Below, one piece after another: positions 10,901 to 22,494 of a stretch of 64,000 nt of DNA. A model generated the notes under the pieces. The model was given only the letters and a program-made list of their open reading frames with translations, did no database searches and was not told the origin of the DNA. Position 1 is the stretch's first letter. The number at the start of each line of letters is the position of its first letter. The DNA is from Gnetum montanum (lineage: Eukaryota; Streptophyta; Gnetopsida; Gnetales; Gnetaceae): assembly GCA_015680685.1 (NCBI GenBank), contig MNCI01000865.1:73688-137687 (forward strand). The letters are read 5' to 3'. Position numbers and translations under genes: made by a program.

Positions 10901-12585
10901 TATGCTAATATAAACTTCTAAGATACATAATTATAAGTCTTAGCGAAATATATTATTAGAAAAATTTGTAAAATATCTAGATAGGAAGAAAATTAAATTT
11001 ATTCAAATATTATCATAATATTATCCAAGGTGAAATGTTTGGCAATAAATCCTATCAAATTAATAGAATTAATCTTATTGAAAAACATTTTAGCCTCAAA
11101 GAAATGACCTTGTAAGTATATTGTAAGAAATGTCATTTAAAAAGCTATAGAAGGATTGTGAGTGACTTGTGAGGTTACTTGGTGTTAGTGTTCTTGTTAA
11201 TGTTAATGAAAGTGTGTAGTTTGATCAATAAATGTTGTGTCATGAGGCACTGCTTTGTGATGCTAGATGATGGATTCACAACCTTTGCCTTCATAGTTAT
11301 TGGCTTTTGGGTTATGAGAGTCCTTGCCTCCTTCCTAGAGCCTTTGTGAGTTTTCTATGTGTTGACTTCTTTTATTTGTGAGCTTCATTTTTTCACCTCT
11401 TCTCCAGGTTTGTACTTAGGTTTCTCCTAGTTTTCTACTTTTCGTTATTCTAGGTTCTCTTCTTAATTCAACTTCCTCAATAATTTTGTCTCCATCTCTC
11501 CTACTCTCTTTCATCTATAGCCAAGGCTTCTTTACCTCCTCCTAAACTGGATTACAAATTTTAGAGGCTTCTAGGTTGTGATCAAGGATAATCATCATGA
11601 TTTTCTAGCTAAATGACCTTTGTGCAATTGCTCATAGCAAGTGAGGGTAATGCCCTAAATATTTTGATCCAAGATTACCTTTTTTGGCAAAAGAAACACA
11701 AGTTTCAACATAGCCTATTAAGAAGTTTATCTCTTTAGCTTGGATTTAATTTGCAACTATATTTCTCTCAAGTGGAAGGATTCTTGAGCATAGGTTACAA
11801 TCTTGGATGAGAGGCTCACTAGGTTGGACTTTTAGTTTGTAAAGAATTATGACAATACAACAATATAGATACTTTTCCTAATCAAACTAGAAGTTTTCAA
11901 TTTTAAATCCCAGTAAATATGCCAATGTATCCTCCTCTCTAACCTGCATTCTTGACCCTTTGCTTAGTCAAAGATATGATTCTTTCATTCCTTAAACTTC
12001 ACGAACATAATGGTTCACCTCTTGTTTCTTCTGATGTTTCGCCTTCTCCCAATTCCATTCTCTCTAATAGCTTCAATGTTCATTCCTTCTTTGTGTTGAG
12101 GATTGATTGGGATAATAAGTGTATGTATATCAATTTTGAGTTTTTAATAGTGATGGGAGTTAGAGAATCATGATAATAATTGTGAGTGAATATGAGTTTT
12201 ATGAGTTATGTAAGTAGAAAATGAAAGTAAGGGGAGCGTTAAAATTTGTGGTTAGAGCCTACCTTTTCTATTAATTTTAATATTAAGTCATCAAAAATTG
12301 AGCAAGCATCACACTAGGTCTTCAAAATGTGTTCAATGCCTTCTACCTATAAGATTACATAGGACCAAGTTCTACATCATGAAATCAAATTAATTTAGTA
12401 TAAGAATTTGAAAAGATATGATTTTTAATGCATATTTGAGGTCAAAATCAAATTCATTCACCAATCAATACTTACAAATTCATTTTATATGGGCATGTCT
12501 CTTCATTTTCTAAAATTAATTTTAATATTTTTTATAAAAATGCTCCAACATAAAAAGCATAAAAATATTGTATAAGGATCATGGT
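10901..12585. other. AT-rich DNA, unclassified
   Basis: A T/C-rich stretch near 11350-11560 and a 73-codon frame at 11952-12173 are the only open features. No homology was recognised. Probably old repeat DNA. Confidence 0.4.
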
Positions 12586-13130
12586 TGATGAGCAGTGAGT
12601 ATTCTAAACACCCAACCATATCATCTATAAGTGTTGTAGTTGACCATGCCATGATCTGTGGTTGGACTAGTGGTAGTGTTTAGTTTTGTTAGGTGATCAT
12701 AGGTTGTTGTCTTTCCAACTAGACTTGTAGTGGCTAGTTAACTTTTGTGGTTAAGTCTAGCAAAGATTTATAATACATGATATTATTTGGCCCATGGTTC
12801 TAATTCTATATGGAAAATAAGAAAAATGAAACTAAAATTCTTTACTTATGTTCATTGAGACCCCTTAAATCTATTAGACTAGTTTCAAAATTCCTTTTAA
12901 AAATTCTTTTTATAATTTATAATCAATATTAGGTAGTGGAATCAAACATGTGACTTAGGGTTACCAAGCCAAGACTCTTAAAATAATAAAAATATATGTA
13001 ACTATATAATTAACTAATAATAAGAAAAAATAAATGCCAAAATAGCCTACAGATGATGGGTATCTATTCTATAATCTTCCATCTCATTCTTTGGTAAGTT
13101 CCAAGTAGTGAGTAAGATCCTTAATGTGTA
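12586..13130 (-). repeat. Element 1 3' LTR, partial
   Basis: Starts TGATGAGCAGTGAG, the reverse of the common LTR end. It shares GTTTAGTTTTGTTAGGTGATC with 15593-16005. Its other end is lost, since no polypurine tract is seen near 13130. Confidence 0.65.
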
Positions 13131-13499
13131 TATCTTTCAATTTTGATTCAACTTGATCAATTGTACTTACTACATCCAAGATAGTTTTCCATGCTACCAT
13201 ATTGAATTACTAAAAAAATAGTTTGAAGCTTGGTCTTGGCTATCTTAATTTCTTTTTTACTAATTTCCTTTTCCAGGCCAACCTAATCCTTGTAATGGTT
13301 ATTGAAATTTTCCTCTTATTTTGCCTATTCCTTTTAGGCAATGATCTCTATTGTTGTATGTTCTCGAATTCATTTAACTTTTTAAATAGGCAAGTTCATG
13401 TTTTCCCATGTAAATTTCTTTTCTAATCTATTGTGAGTTGGGCATTAATGATAACAAGTTTTTCATTTTCTAGATATACTTTTGAGATTTTGATAGTAT

Positions 13500-15440
13500 T
13501 TTTAACTCAATGGGCTCTCGAATGGGTACTTTTAGGATCTCTAGCTTTCTTAGATAAATGTTTTCTCTTAAGCATATCCTACTTAGAAAAGCTTTTACTA
13601 TATACCCTTTATTTCATTCAATTCATCTACATAGGAATAGGTTAGATTTTCCACTAATTTCATGCATATGTCTAATTTTGTATCTTCTTTTGTTGTTAGC
13701 CACTATTGGCCTTCTTATTTTGCAACTATTGCATACAAGTACTAATTCACACATGTCTATTCTAAGCCACCACTACATGCAAAGATGATATTTCAAATTT
13801 GTAACACAAAGTTGCACCCTATGTCATTATGCACAATAAAAGGAATGCACTACCTCTCTCTTACATTGTGCTCATTTCCCTTGGCAATTTTCTAGGAAAG
13901 GTATTTAATGCATAGCTTAGCATCAATGGTGCTAAGCCATGCTCTTTCCATGATAATGGGAAACTCAACCATGTTGTTACCCACATGGATCACCAACATG
14001 GATCACTAGGAAACCTTATAGATATGACCACATACTTGATGGTGACCATCACATCACCAACTTGTCCTAATGGAATTGTGATAAGTTAGTCTACAAGCTC
14101 TAGTATGTTATTTCTTTTCTCCATTAGGGATAGGTTTTAAGCCTTATATAATTTTTGAGAAATAAGCTTCATGCCTAAACTTGAGTTTAGTAGATCCTTA
14201 AGTGAAATATTTTCTATAGTATACAAATAGATTAGTGGGCTTTCTAGGCATGTTCTCTTCTTGGAAAGAGAACCCACTTTAATTTAATTGAATATGATAG
14301 AATTTATCAGGACAGTTTTGACACTTGACCTAGTGTTGATGGGTATTGTTGGCTAATGTGAATTGTTAGGAGGTATTTGTAAATCTATTAAAATTTTCAC
14401 CTATGGATACCATGCTATTTGAGTTGGATAGCCTATTCTGTTAACACAGTCCATAGGATTCACCCTAAAGAAAGAGTGCTTTCTAAGCTTACATTTTGGG
14501 CTACTAGTGCATCCCCTTCCTCCCTTAACTACAAAATCCATTTGCATGTTTACAACATGAGTGGTGATCTTATATTATATCTATGGCAGTAGTTCTCCTT
14601 GCATTGAGGTAGAGGCATAAGAGAAAGAGAATTATTGGGATGCTGAAAGAGTAGGTGGAAGGCATATGAGGATGATTCAACACGTGGTGTGGTAGGTCTA
14701 TGTTACTTAGGATTATAATAGTAATGAGAGGGATGAGTAGCAAGACTAGTAGATAAAATGGTTTGTTGGACATAATATTCATAGGAGTCTATCTAGTGGT
14801 AATGGTATTATTACCTTGATGGTGAAATCTCCCATGACTATGGGTTTGGCCATTACTAATGATATTATTCTTGAGGTAATGAAGGTACTTCACTTAAATA
14901 GTATTATTACTAATATTGTTATTTGTAGTTTCCTTGAGTATGGTAACCTCATTATTATTTGCTTCTTCATACGCTTAGAATTAAGAGCATAGGCTCTTGA
15001 TTCTCAGGTGTGACATAACAAGGCATACATCCTTAGGATGTTTATATTGCCAAATGTCACATGCATCATCAACTTCTAATTCAAAACTAGAAACCTTATC
15101 TATAGCAGCAACCTTAACTGTTATCAATGTGTATCATGTTCCTTATTTTTTTCTTTTATTTTCTTGGCCAAGTTTAGATCTTATGAGGATTGCTTCAAGC
15201 ATTAAAGGCACTAATCTATTAGGATGTAAAATTATGTTACCATGCATGTTCCTTCACCAAAATTACTCATCTTAATGAAAAATGAAATAAATTTAGGATA
15301 ATATGAATCATTATGAGCATATATAACCATAGATTGTAAAGGTACTAGCGACCTATTATGATCTTCATGTTTATCAATAGTTCTTGTAGGACTTCTAGTA
15401 AGAGTTCCAATGGGGTTTCCTATTAATGATGGGTTGTAAG
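13500..15440 (-). pseudogene. Element 1 gag-protease relic
   Basis: Minus-strand similarity to the gag C-terminus and protease of element 4. The zinc-knuckle neighbourhood lies near 15020-15060. A degenerate protease active-site block lies near 14170-14190, where element 4 has DLGSNVNLI. Stops throughout. RT, RNase H and IN are deleted between here and the LTR. Confidence 0.6.
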
Positions 15441-15592
15441 ACCTATGAGAAGTAATTAGTACCTCAATTATTCATGTGTGTATTTAATTGATACAAGATA
15501 TTTTAAGAAATAAATCTTTAGAATGCATAGCAATTGTTTAAAATGCTAACTAAAAGTAAACTACTAACACCATCCTCACCAACATTCCTAAA

Positions 15593-16005
15593 TGATGAGA
15601 GATGAGAATGCGTGAGGCCCAATCAAATAATCTACAAATATCATGGTAGATTATGTTGTAATTTATGAATGGACTAGTAATAGCATTTAGTTTTGTTAGG
15701 TGATCTTAGGTTTCTATCCTTCTAACTAGACTTATAGTGACCAATTAACTTGTATGATTAAGTTTAAATAAGGTGTATGATAAATGATGTTGTTTGGCTC
15801 ATGATTCCAATTCTATATATAAAATAATGAAGTTTATTTTAAGTATCTAATTAACTAATAATAGGAAAATAAATTCTAAACTAGCCTACAAGTGATGAAT
15901 GTCTTCTCCAAAACTTTTTATCATGTTCCTAAGATATATGCATTAACTACTAAGACTACCAAGTCGATGAACCCTAATATGTCAAGTAGCTGAGTTGTAC
16001 AGATA
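15593..16005 (-). repeat. Element 1 5' LTR, truncated
   Basis: Starts TGATGAGAGATGAG directly beside a tRNA-Asp-like primer site in reverse (15571-15592) and resembles 12586-13130. It stops abruptly at the plus-strand LTR beginning at 16006. Confidence 0.65.
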
Positions 16006-17005
16006 TGATGAAGCATCATTTTATCAAGTATATCAGTCTATTGATATATCGTAGATGCTATTTCGTAGATTCTACATTGCATCTGCATCGATGCATCCCC
16101 ATTGACATGTCTTAGTTGGCCACTATATCATAGATGCTACATCACATCTACTATATCATAGATGCTATATCACATTTGCTATACTTGGCTGCATCAAAGC
16201 ATCCCCATTGACATAGCCAAATGAGTTAATGCATGCCTATTAATGCAATGTCTATATTTGCCTATAAATATGTAAGCACCCATCGTGTATTTGGCATTAT
16301 TTGGTTAATAGTGTAGAAAAAATCTTGTAGTTTTCTTTTGTTATCTTAGCAAATAATCAATGAATGCCCACAACATGAATTTAAGTCAATTGTACAAGTA
16401 GCATTGTACCTACACACATTCCATGAATGGCAATAAGATCAAGATTGATTCATATTCATTGCAGCACTTTGACTTAGAATAGATTTACTTTCAATGCAAT
16501 GTACTTTCTATGTACTTAGTTAAGGTTTATATCTTAATGCATGTTATTCAATTGGTGGAATGAGTGGGACTAGTTTTGAGTGTAAATATATATTCGCTTT
16601 GAAATCCTAGCAGTGTTATTTCTTAGTTCGTGTAGTAGTATAATACTTGGTAATCCTAGTAGTGAGTACATGGGTTCATGACATGTACAGTAAGTTAGGA
16701 ACAAATATTCATTGCCCTTATGATAGTTTTAGATTTAATTTTATCATTAATTATATTAAATAATTAATTTCTATGTTATTATTTAGTTAGTTGAAGGCCC
16801 CAACAACATCAATAATCATTTGCCTCACTTTGAACTAAACCATATGTGATAATGCTACTACTAGTCCAAGTTAGAAGAGAGTGACCTACGATCAATGCTT
16901 AACAATTTATATACCACACTAGTTCCATGCATGGAATTCAACTAGATTGCATGTGAACACTTGTGATTTGTATGGTTGGGTGTAGAGAAAATTTGTTGCT
17001 CATCA
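16006..17005 (+). mobile_element. Solo-type gypsy LTR (plus)
   Basis: Starts TGATGAAGCATCATT and ends TTGCTCATCA, about 1 kb. It has a TATA box (CCTATAAATATG, about 16260) and a 28-bp tandem repeat in U3 (16122-16177). No primer site follows and no polypurine tract precedes it. Flanks AGATA and GAGGT do not match, so it is not a clean solo LTR with a target duplication; recombination between elements is possible. Confidence 0.7.
16122..16177. repeat. 28-bp tandem repeat in U3
   Basis: Two near-identical units beginning ACTATATCATAGATGCTA at 16122 and 16150, embedded in further GATGC/TATCA-type words. Possible enhancer repeats of the LTR. Confidence 0.8.
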
Positions 17006-18150
17006 GAGGTGATCTTACTACTAGATGTATCAAGAAATTAGCTACTATGATTATTGTTAGGTGGTTTTGTGATATTGAATAAAGTGGTAGTATCACTCAA
17101 GTAGCCCAGGGATGATGTATTACTTATAGTTGTAGATTATAGCAAGAAGGAAGATAGAACCACTAACATTACTAAAAAATATAGTGAAAGATAGAAAATA
17201 ACTTTATTAAATTTTGAATCATGCAAATGTAACAAGAATTCAATTACAAAAGCTCTTCAATGATACTAATTCTACCTCTAGTTATCTCTACTATTCTCTC
17301 TATTTAATTGTGTTATCATGCTACACAATTCTCCATTTTATCAACTTCACTTTAGTTAAAAATTAAATTCTAACATGTATTTTTTAATCACCAAAAGAGG
17401 TATTGCAATGTACTATAGCCAAAATTTAATGTTTAGCATAACATCCAAAATGTCTAGGGTCTTAAGCAATGTAGAGATCTACAATATGATAATACCCACT
17501 ACAATAAACAAAAAACATAGTATGCTAATTAATACTAAATCATAAATCAATCATAGGAATAGTCATTATAATATGCTTTATCTTGTCATAGATAACATCT
17601 AATTATTAAATACTAACAATTCCATGCATTGACCAACTAAATATATTCCTACAAAATTGCTCTTTTACAATCTTGCAAGAAACACCTCCATAAATTACTC
17701 ATAGATATAAATAATCTTTAGATTTGTATAATCCTCAATACGTCAATGATTATGACATGAAGGGACACGAAGTTCCAATCAAATATGGACTTAGCCCATT
17801 ATTCACGAACTAGAAAGTTGATAGGTCTAAGTGTAGAATTGATGATGTCTAATCAATGTAAATAAAAACTAAGTACAAAAAGTATGGTTATGATGACTTA
17901 TAATAAAATGTAAATGATAAACAATAGGACCAATATGCAAGAAAGGTTTTTGGTATTCCCTTTCTAATTATCAATATGATTTATTAATAAAATGCAAAAT
18001 TTGCATCCTATGGAAGGCCAAAACTACAAGGGGTGATGAAAAACGTATGAGAAATGAAATTGATAATAGAGGCTTATTTTATGACCAAAGTAAGGGTTTT
18101 GATGATGAAATTTAACCTTTTGTAGATGTAGATATGGATGGAAGAGTTGC
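17006..18150. other. AT-rich DNA, nothing recognised
   Basis: No LTR ends, domains or RNA genes recognised. The expected continuation of the element 1 LTR after the inserted LTR was looked for and not seen. Confidence 0.45.
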
Positions 18151-18159
18151 AGATGTCAT

Positions 18160-19090
18160 CCGAAATTGATTTAAGATCAAAATGGGATCATTTTAGTGAA
18201 CTATCCAATAAGTGATGCTGGAGTTGAAAAAAAAAACTAACTCTAGTACAAGTCACATGAAGAGTGCCTAAGTGATGCTATAACTTATGCTAACATTGGC
18301 ATCAACATCATCTTATGAGCTGTTAGGGACTTAGGTGATGGATCAAGCTCATGAATTGCTAAGAGGAGCTAGAGTGATCATGGAGCATGTGTGAGATGCT
18401 AAGAAGATAGGTGTTCATGGTCTTGATATTTTAAAATGTAAAAGAATTCTTTAGATAATAAGAAATCAATCAAAAATTTAGATTTTGATATGGTATTTTA
18501 TAGGCCTAGGATTTCCATATTTAATCTTGAATCAAGTGCACTTGACTAGACTTCATTTTTAGAAATTCAAAGTTTGGAATAACTAAGTTGTGTAGGTGAT
18601 GCAAATGATGATGCTAATCCCAACATTACCATTGTTAAAGTTAGAATTTTAGCATCCTCTATGATAACATCTTGAGACCTAAAGATTGCTTCTAATTACT
18701 AAAATGATGTCAAATTGCATCATGATGATGCCTATGGAACATTAGGGATCTCATGGAGTCGAAGAATAATTTTGAATGTTAAACTTGACAACCTTGCTTA
18801 TTGTAGATGCTTCTTGGCTGACATTGATGTTGATGCTAGCATCAACATCACCTTGCAACACTTAGTTCCAAATTCAATAGTGACCTTTCAAATTACCTTC
18901 AAACTTACTAAATTTGTCATTTGACATCTTGGAAATGATGTTGATTGATTGCCAATGGATCCATGTTAACATTGAGATCAAAATGTTGGTTTCTAATTAG
19001 ATGGCAAATGTTATGATTGGTAACACTAGTTTTGATGCTGATACTAGCATCAATGTTAGCCACATAGCCTTAGAAAATTTCATCTCATCA
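18160..19090. repeat. Diverged dispersed repeat with palindromic cores
   Basis: Related GATGCTAGCATCAAC-type words recur near 18272-18312, 18597-18635, 18825-18850 and 19036-19063, spaced roughly 210-320 bp. The copy at 18825-18850 is a perfect 26-bp palindrome. Flanks such as TTTCTAATTA are partly shared. No coding potential recognised. Confidence 0.55.
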
Positions 19091-19336
19091 CTCAAGGAAC
19101 TTATTAAAAACACCCAAAATTGATGCATGTAATACCTATATTGATGTGGACTATTTGATTAAGGTTCCACAAAGTCGAAATTTAGTCCTAAAGGTGAGTT
19201 TAGGTATGATGATGTAGAGGTGATGCTTGAGAGATGTGGCTAAGATGTTAGTATTAGTATCATCCATTAGACATTTATACTTTTCACCTTTTGAAGTTGT
19301 TAGGATCACCAAAAGTGATGTTCATATGTTAGGTTA

Positions 19337-20233
19337 TGATGAAGTGCTCATCAGTCAATGTGTCGACTGGGCCACATATACAGAGCCTCGTATATGCGGC
19401 CGTGTTGACATAGCCCCATCGATGCATCTGTCCATGCGTTTACATGGCCTCATTTACGCAGAGTCTATTCTAGCTATAAATAAGTGTGCTTTTGCCACAC
19501 TTAGGCATCTTTTTGAGTAGTTGTAGCTAGACTCTTGCAGTTTGTTCCTACGATAGTTAGAATATTTTCCAAGTGCCTACAACAGGTGTGAGAAAGGTGT
19601 CCAACTCTTTATTTGAGCGGTAATGTACCTGAGCCCATTGGCGTGACTGGTAATAAAGATGAGCTTTTTAAGCATTCCTTGTAGCAATTGGATTTAGTCA
19701 TTTAAGCATTTAATAGTTTAATATTTCTATGCTTTAACAGTTCCTTAAGTTTTCATTTTTATCACTGTAATCATCATCACTCTTTTATATCTTGTAAAAA
19801 CCATAAGTACAATTGTCTCGAACGTAAACCCAACACTTGGCAACCTAGTGACGCTTAACATCTGGTAACCCAGTAGTGGTTAGGGGATGCTTAGGATGTG
19901 CACAAAAGATGGGATTAGATGATTATGCTAGGGGAAGTTAAGAGATATAATAGGAAAATTATAGATTACACAACATCGCATTTCTTACATTTCATTTCAA
20001 GAATTAGACTCTAGAAGATAAAGAGAAAAGCCATTCATTTACTTCAATCTCACTTAACCATTACATCAGAACACCACAAGTGAGGTTGGGAAGACAATGA
20101 CTGTTCTAACACAATGTTTTGTTAGCTAGAGTTTGGTGTATGCAAGTGCTTATAGTCTATAAAATTTGACCGAGTCGGGTGTGAACACCCGTGATTCATA
20201 TGGTTGGATGTAGGGGTACCTTGCTGCTCATCA
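19337..20233 (+). repeat. Element 2 5' LTR
   Basis: 897 bp. TATA box CTATAAATA at 19474-19482. It differs from the 3' LTR mostly by transitions, concentrated in U3, which indicates an old insertion. Confidence 0.93.
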
Positions 20234-20234
20234 T

Positions 20235-20251
20235 TGGCGCCATTGCTGGGA
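20235..20251 (+). other. Element 2 primer-binding site (tRNA-Asp type)
   Basis: TGGCGCCATTGCTGGGA follows the LTR after one base. It matches the tRNA-Asp-complementary site of many plant gypsy elements (TGGCGCCGTTGCCGGGGA) with few changes. Confidence 0.85.
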
Positions 20252-20397
20252 ACTGTTAGTCTTACATGCGCCATCTAACCTTAGCAAAATTATCATTAGC
20301 TTTGTTGGAATGGACCTAGGATAGTAAAATCTACGCATGCTAGGTGATCTAAGTAAAAAGTAAGGTAAACCAATTAGTGGATTATCTAACATCCAAA

Positions 20398-22249
20398 ATG
20401 TCTTCTTCTCATAGGCGAGATGGATCCAACCCACTGGTGCCACAAGAATGTCAGGTGGTATATACACATCCAGATGAATATGTCCCCAACTTCACCTTTA
20501 TCCTGCATTAGGATGAGCATCTGCGTTGGTGGGACATGGAGGGCAACATCATATTATCGCTTGATCGATCAGCTCCTGGAATGCTATTTTTCAATCTTAC
20601 CAGACTAGGCATTCAGGACCGCAGTGTGGAGTACATCATGGAGGACCATGACTACCAGGACTATCGTCCAACTAAGGCACAATGTGTATGAGACCGGTAG
20701 TAGACAGAACGATACAAACACATGAAGGGGAAACAATTTAGTAACCCCTTATTCTTGCAAGAACTACATGACGATGAGGAACCTATCTTTCATGATTCCC
20801 ATTTAGCTGAACCTTCTTTGATGCATCAGATCATTCAGTCCATCATTCAAAGAAAGCAATTAAGTGATCGAGACCCCTAGGAGGATGGGGGGTCACACAG
20901 AAAAGATCATGACAAAAGCAAAGATGGACGTGAAGATTGGGGCTATCATTAGAGTAGAGGAGGAGATCGACACTAGGGAGGTGGTGATTCCCCTCCCTCT
21001 TCTCCATCCTCTCACTCCACTCTATCTTCACCCAATTTTGATTCTGATTGTAATTGTGGTAGAAAGGATTGGGGTGATGGTGATCGTAAGGGCCGAAGGG
21101 AATGATGTGAGGAAAGGCATGACCAATCACATGAGTCTCACCATCACGAAAGGAGAGGTAGCCAAAATCGTCATTGACATCGTGGCCTTCAGTAGGACTA
21201 TGACTCGGATGAACCACTGTTAGCTACTCAAAGTATCCTCAATATCACTAAGGTAGTTCAAATACCTAGTAGGCACTTGAAAGATAGTTGGATCAAGTGC
21301 ATTGACATGAACAACATCCCCAGATTTGAAGGGGGATATAATTGTGATCCATAGACTCACTTGCAAGCATTTCATGGTGCTTGCACCTTGAAAAACATAG
21401 ATAATGATTGGCAAAAACTTAAGTTGTTTCCTTGCATATCCACAATGGTGGGAGATGCCACCTCCAAGGTAGCAGTACCCTTATCGGTAGCCAGATCCCT
21501 ATGGGTACTATGTTTAGCAACATGTCTTCCCACGTGACTCTTCTAGACATGTAAATTTTCAAAATCATTATCACTCCCCGGAATAGTTTCGAGCACAATC
21601 TCCATGATCTAGGGGGGAGAACCCACATCTCTAGTATCCTCTATCACCTTCTCCTACCATCCCTACTCATCAAAACCCCACTCAACTACCACCTTCTCCA
21701 CCTATGCAGGGGGAAATACCACCACAACCATAGCAATGTAACGCTACGAGGGTTGTTAACTTACAATCGACTTTTCAGCCAAGTGGACCAGAAGTGAAGT
21801 CACGGAAACGTCCCTTTTTTCTGCCGAATAACCTAAACATAGCTAGTGTATGAACCCTACTTTTAGTAACTACTCGATTTCATATTTGCTGACTTGCTTC
21901 AGTTTGGGGTTGAACCACAATGACAACCACTCATTATTTCGGAAGTTCTGAAAAGATGTGTGGAAAGTAATCTACGACTCAACTGGCAAAAGTACCACTT
22001 AATGGTCCAAGAGGACACTATTCTAGGGCACTGTATTTCATAGGTAGGGATTAGCATAGATCCTAAAAAAATCAATGTCATCCAAGGAATCACCAGTCAA
22101 CCAAGCATTATAAAAGATGTTCGGTCATTTCTTGGCCACACTGGTTACTACTGACACTTCATCAAAAATTTCTCAAAGATTAACAAGTTGTTGGTGGAAC
22201 TCACAAAGAAAGATGCTCCATTCATTTGGACCAAGGAATGCAAATCTGT
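20398..22249 (+). pseudogene. Element 2 first internal copy: deleted gag-pol
   Basis: Starts ATGTCTTCTTCTCAT (MSSSH), the gag start shared by elements 2, 5 and 7, followed by the conserved block VPNFTFILH. Compared with the second copy it lacks about 1 kb of gag (break near 21440) and part of RT (break near 21930). It ends after the RT region FLGH, near KKDAPF. Multiple stops. Confidence 0.75.
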
Positions 22250-22329
22250 AGTCTACAGAAGTTAATTGAGTTGCGTGTGAACACCTGTGATTCGTATCGT
22301 TGGGTGTAGGGATACCTTGCCGCTCATCA
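22250..22329 (+). repeat. LTR-end remnant inside element 2
   Basis: About 80 bp identical in layout to the last part of the LTR (GTGTGAACACCTGTGATTCG to CGCTCATCA), directly followed by a second primer site at 22330-22348 (TTGGTGCCATTGCAGGGGA). It is the seam of a head-to-tail internal duplication. Confidence 0.85.
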
Positions 22330-22494
22330 TTGGTGCCATTGCAGGGGACTGTTAGTCTTACATGCGCCATCTAAGCTTAGCAAAATTATCATCCACTTCA
22401 TTGGAATGGACCCAGGATAGTAAAATCTATGCATGCTAGGCAGTCTAAGTAAAAAGTAAGGTACACCAATTAGTGGATTATTTAACATCCAAAA

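Larger units (their letters stand above)
12586..16005 (-). mobile_element. Element 1: truncated Ty3/gypsy element (minus)
   Basis: Read on the minus strand the order is: partial 5' LTR (15593-16005), degenerate primer site (15571-15592), gag zinc-knuckle and protease-region relics (about 15440 down to 13500), then a 3' LTR portion (12586 to about 13130). Most of gag and all of RT, RNase H and integrase are missing. The internal part parallels 42.6-44.1 kb of element 4 over about 1.8 kb. The right LTR is cut at 16005, where a plus-strand LTR begins. Confidence 0.7.

Noticed and set aside
9108-19336. Search for CRISPR arrays, bacterial operons or phage genes
   Set aside because: No regular spacer arrays, ribosome-binding-site-led gene strings or prokaryotic protein motifs were seen. 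The DNA is plant-type repeat sequence.
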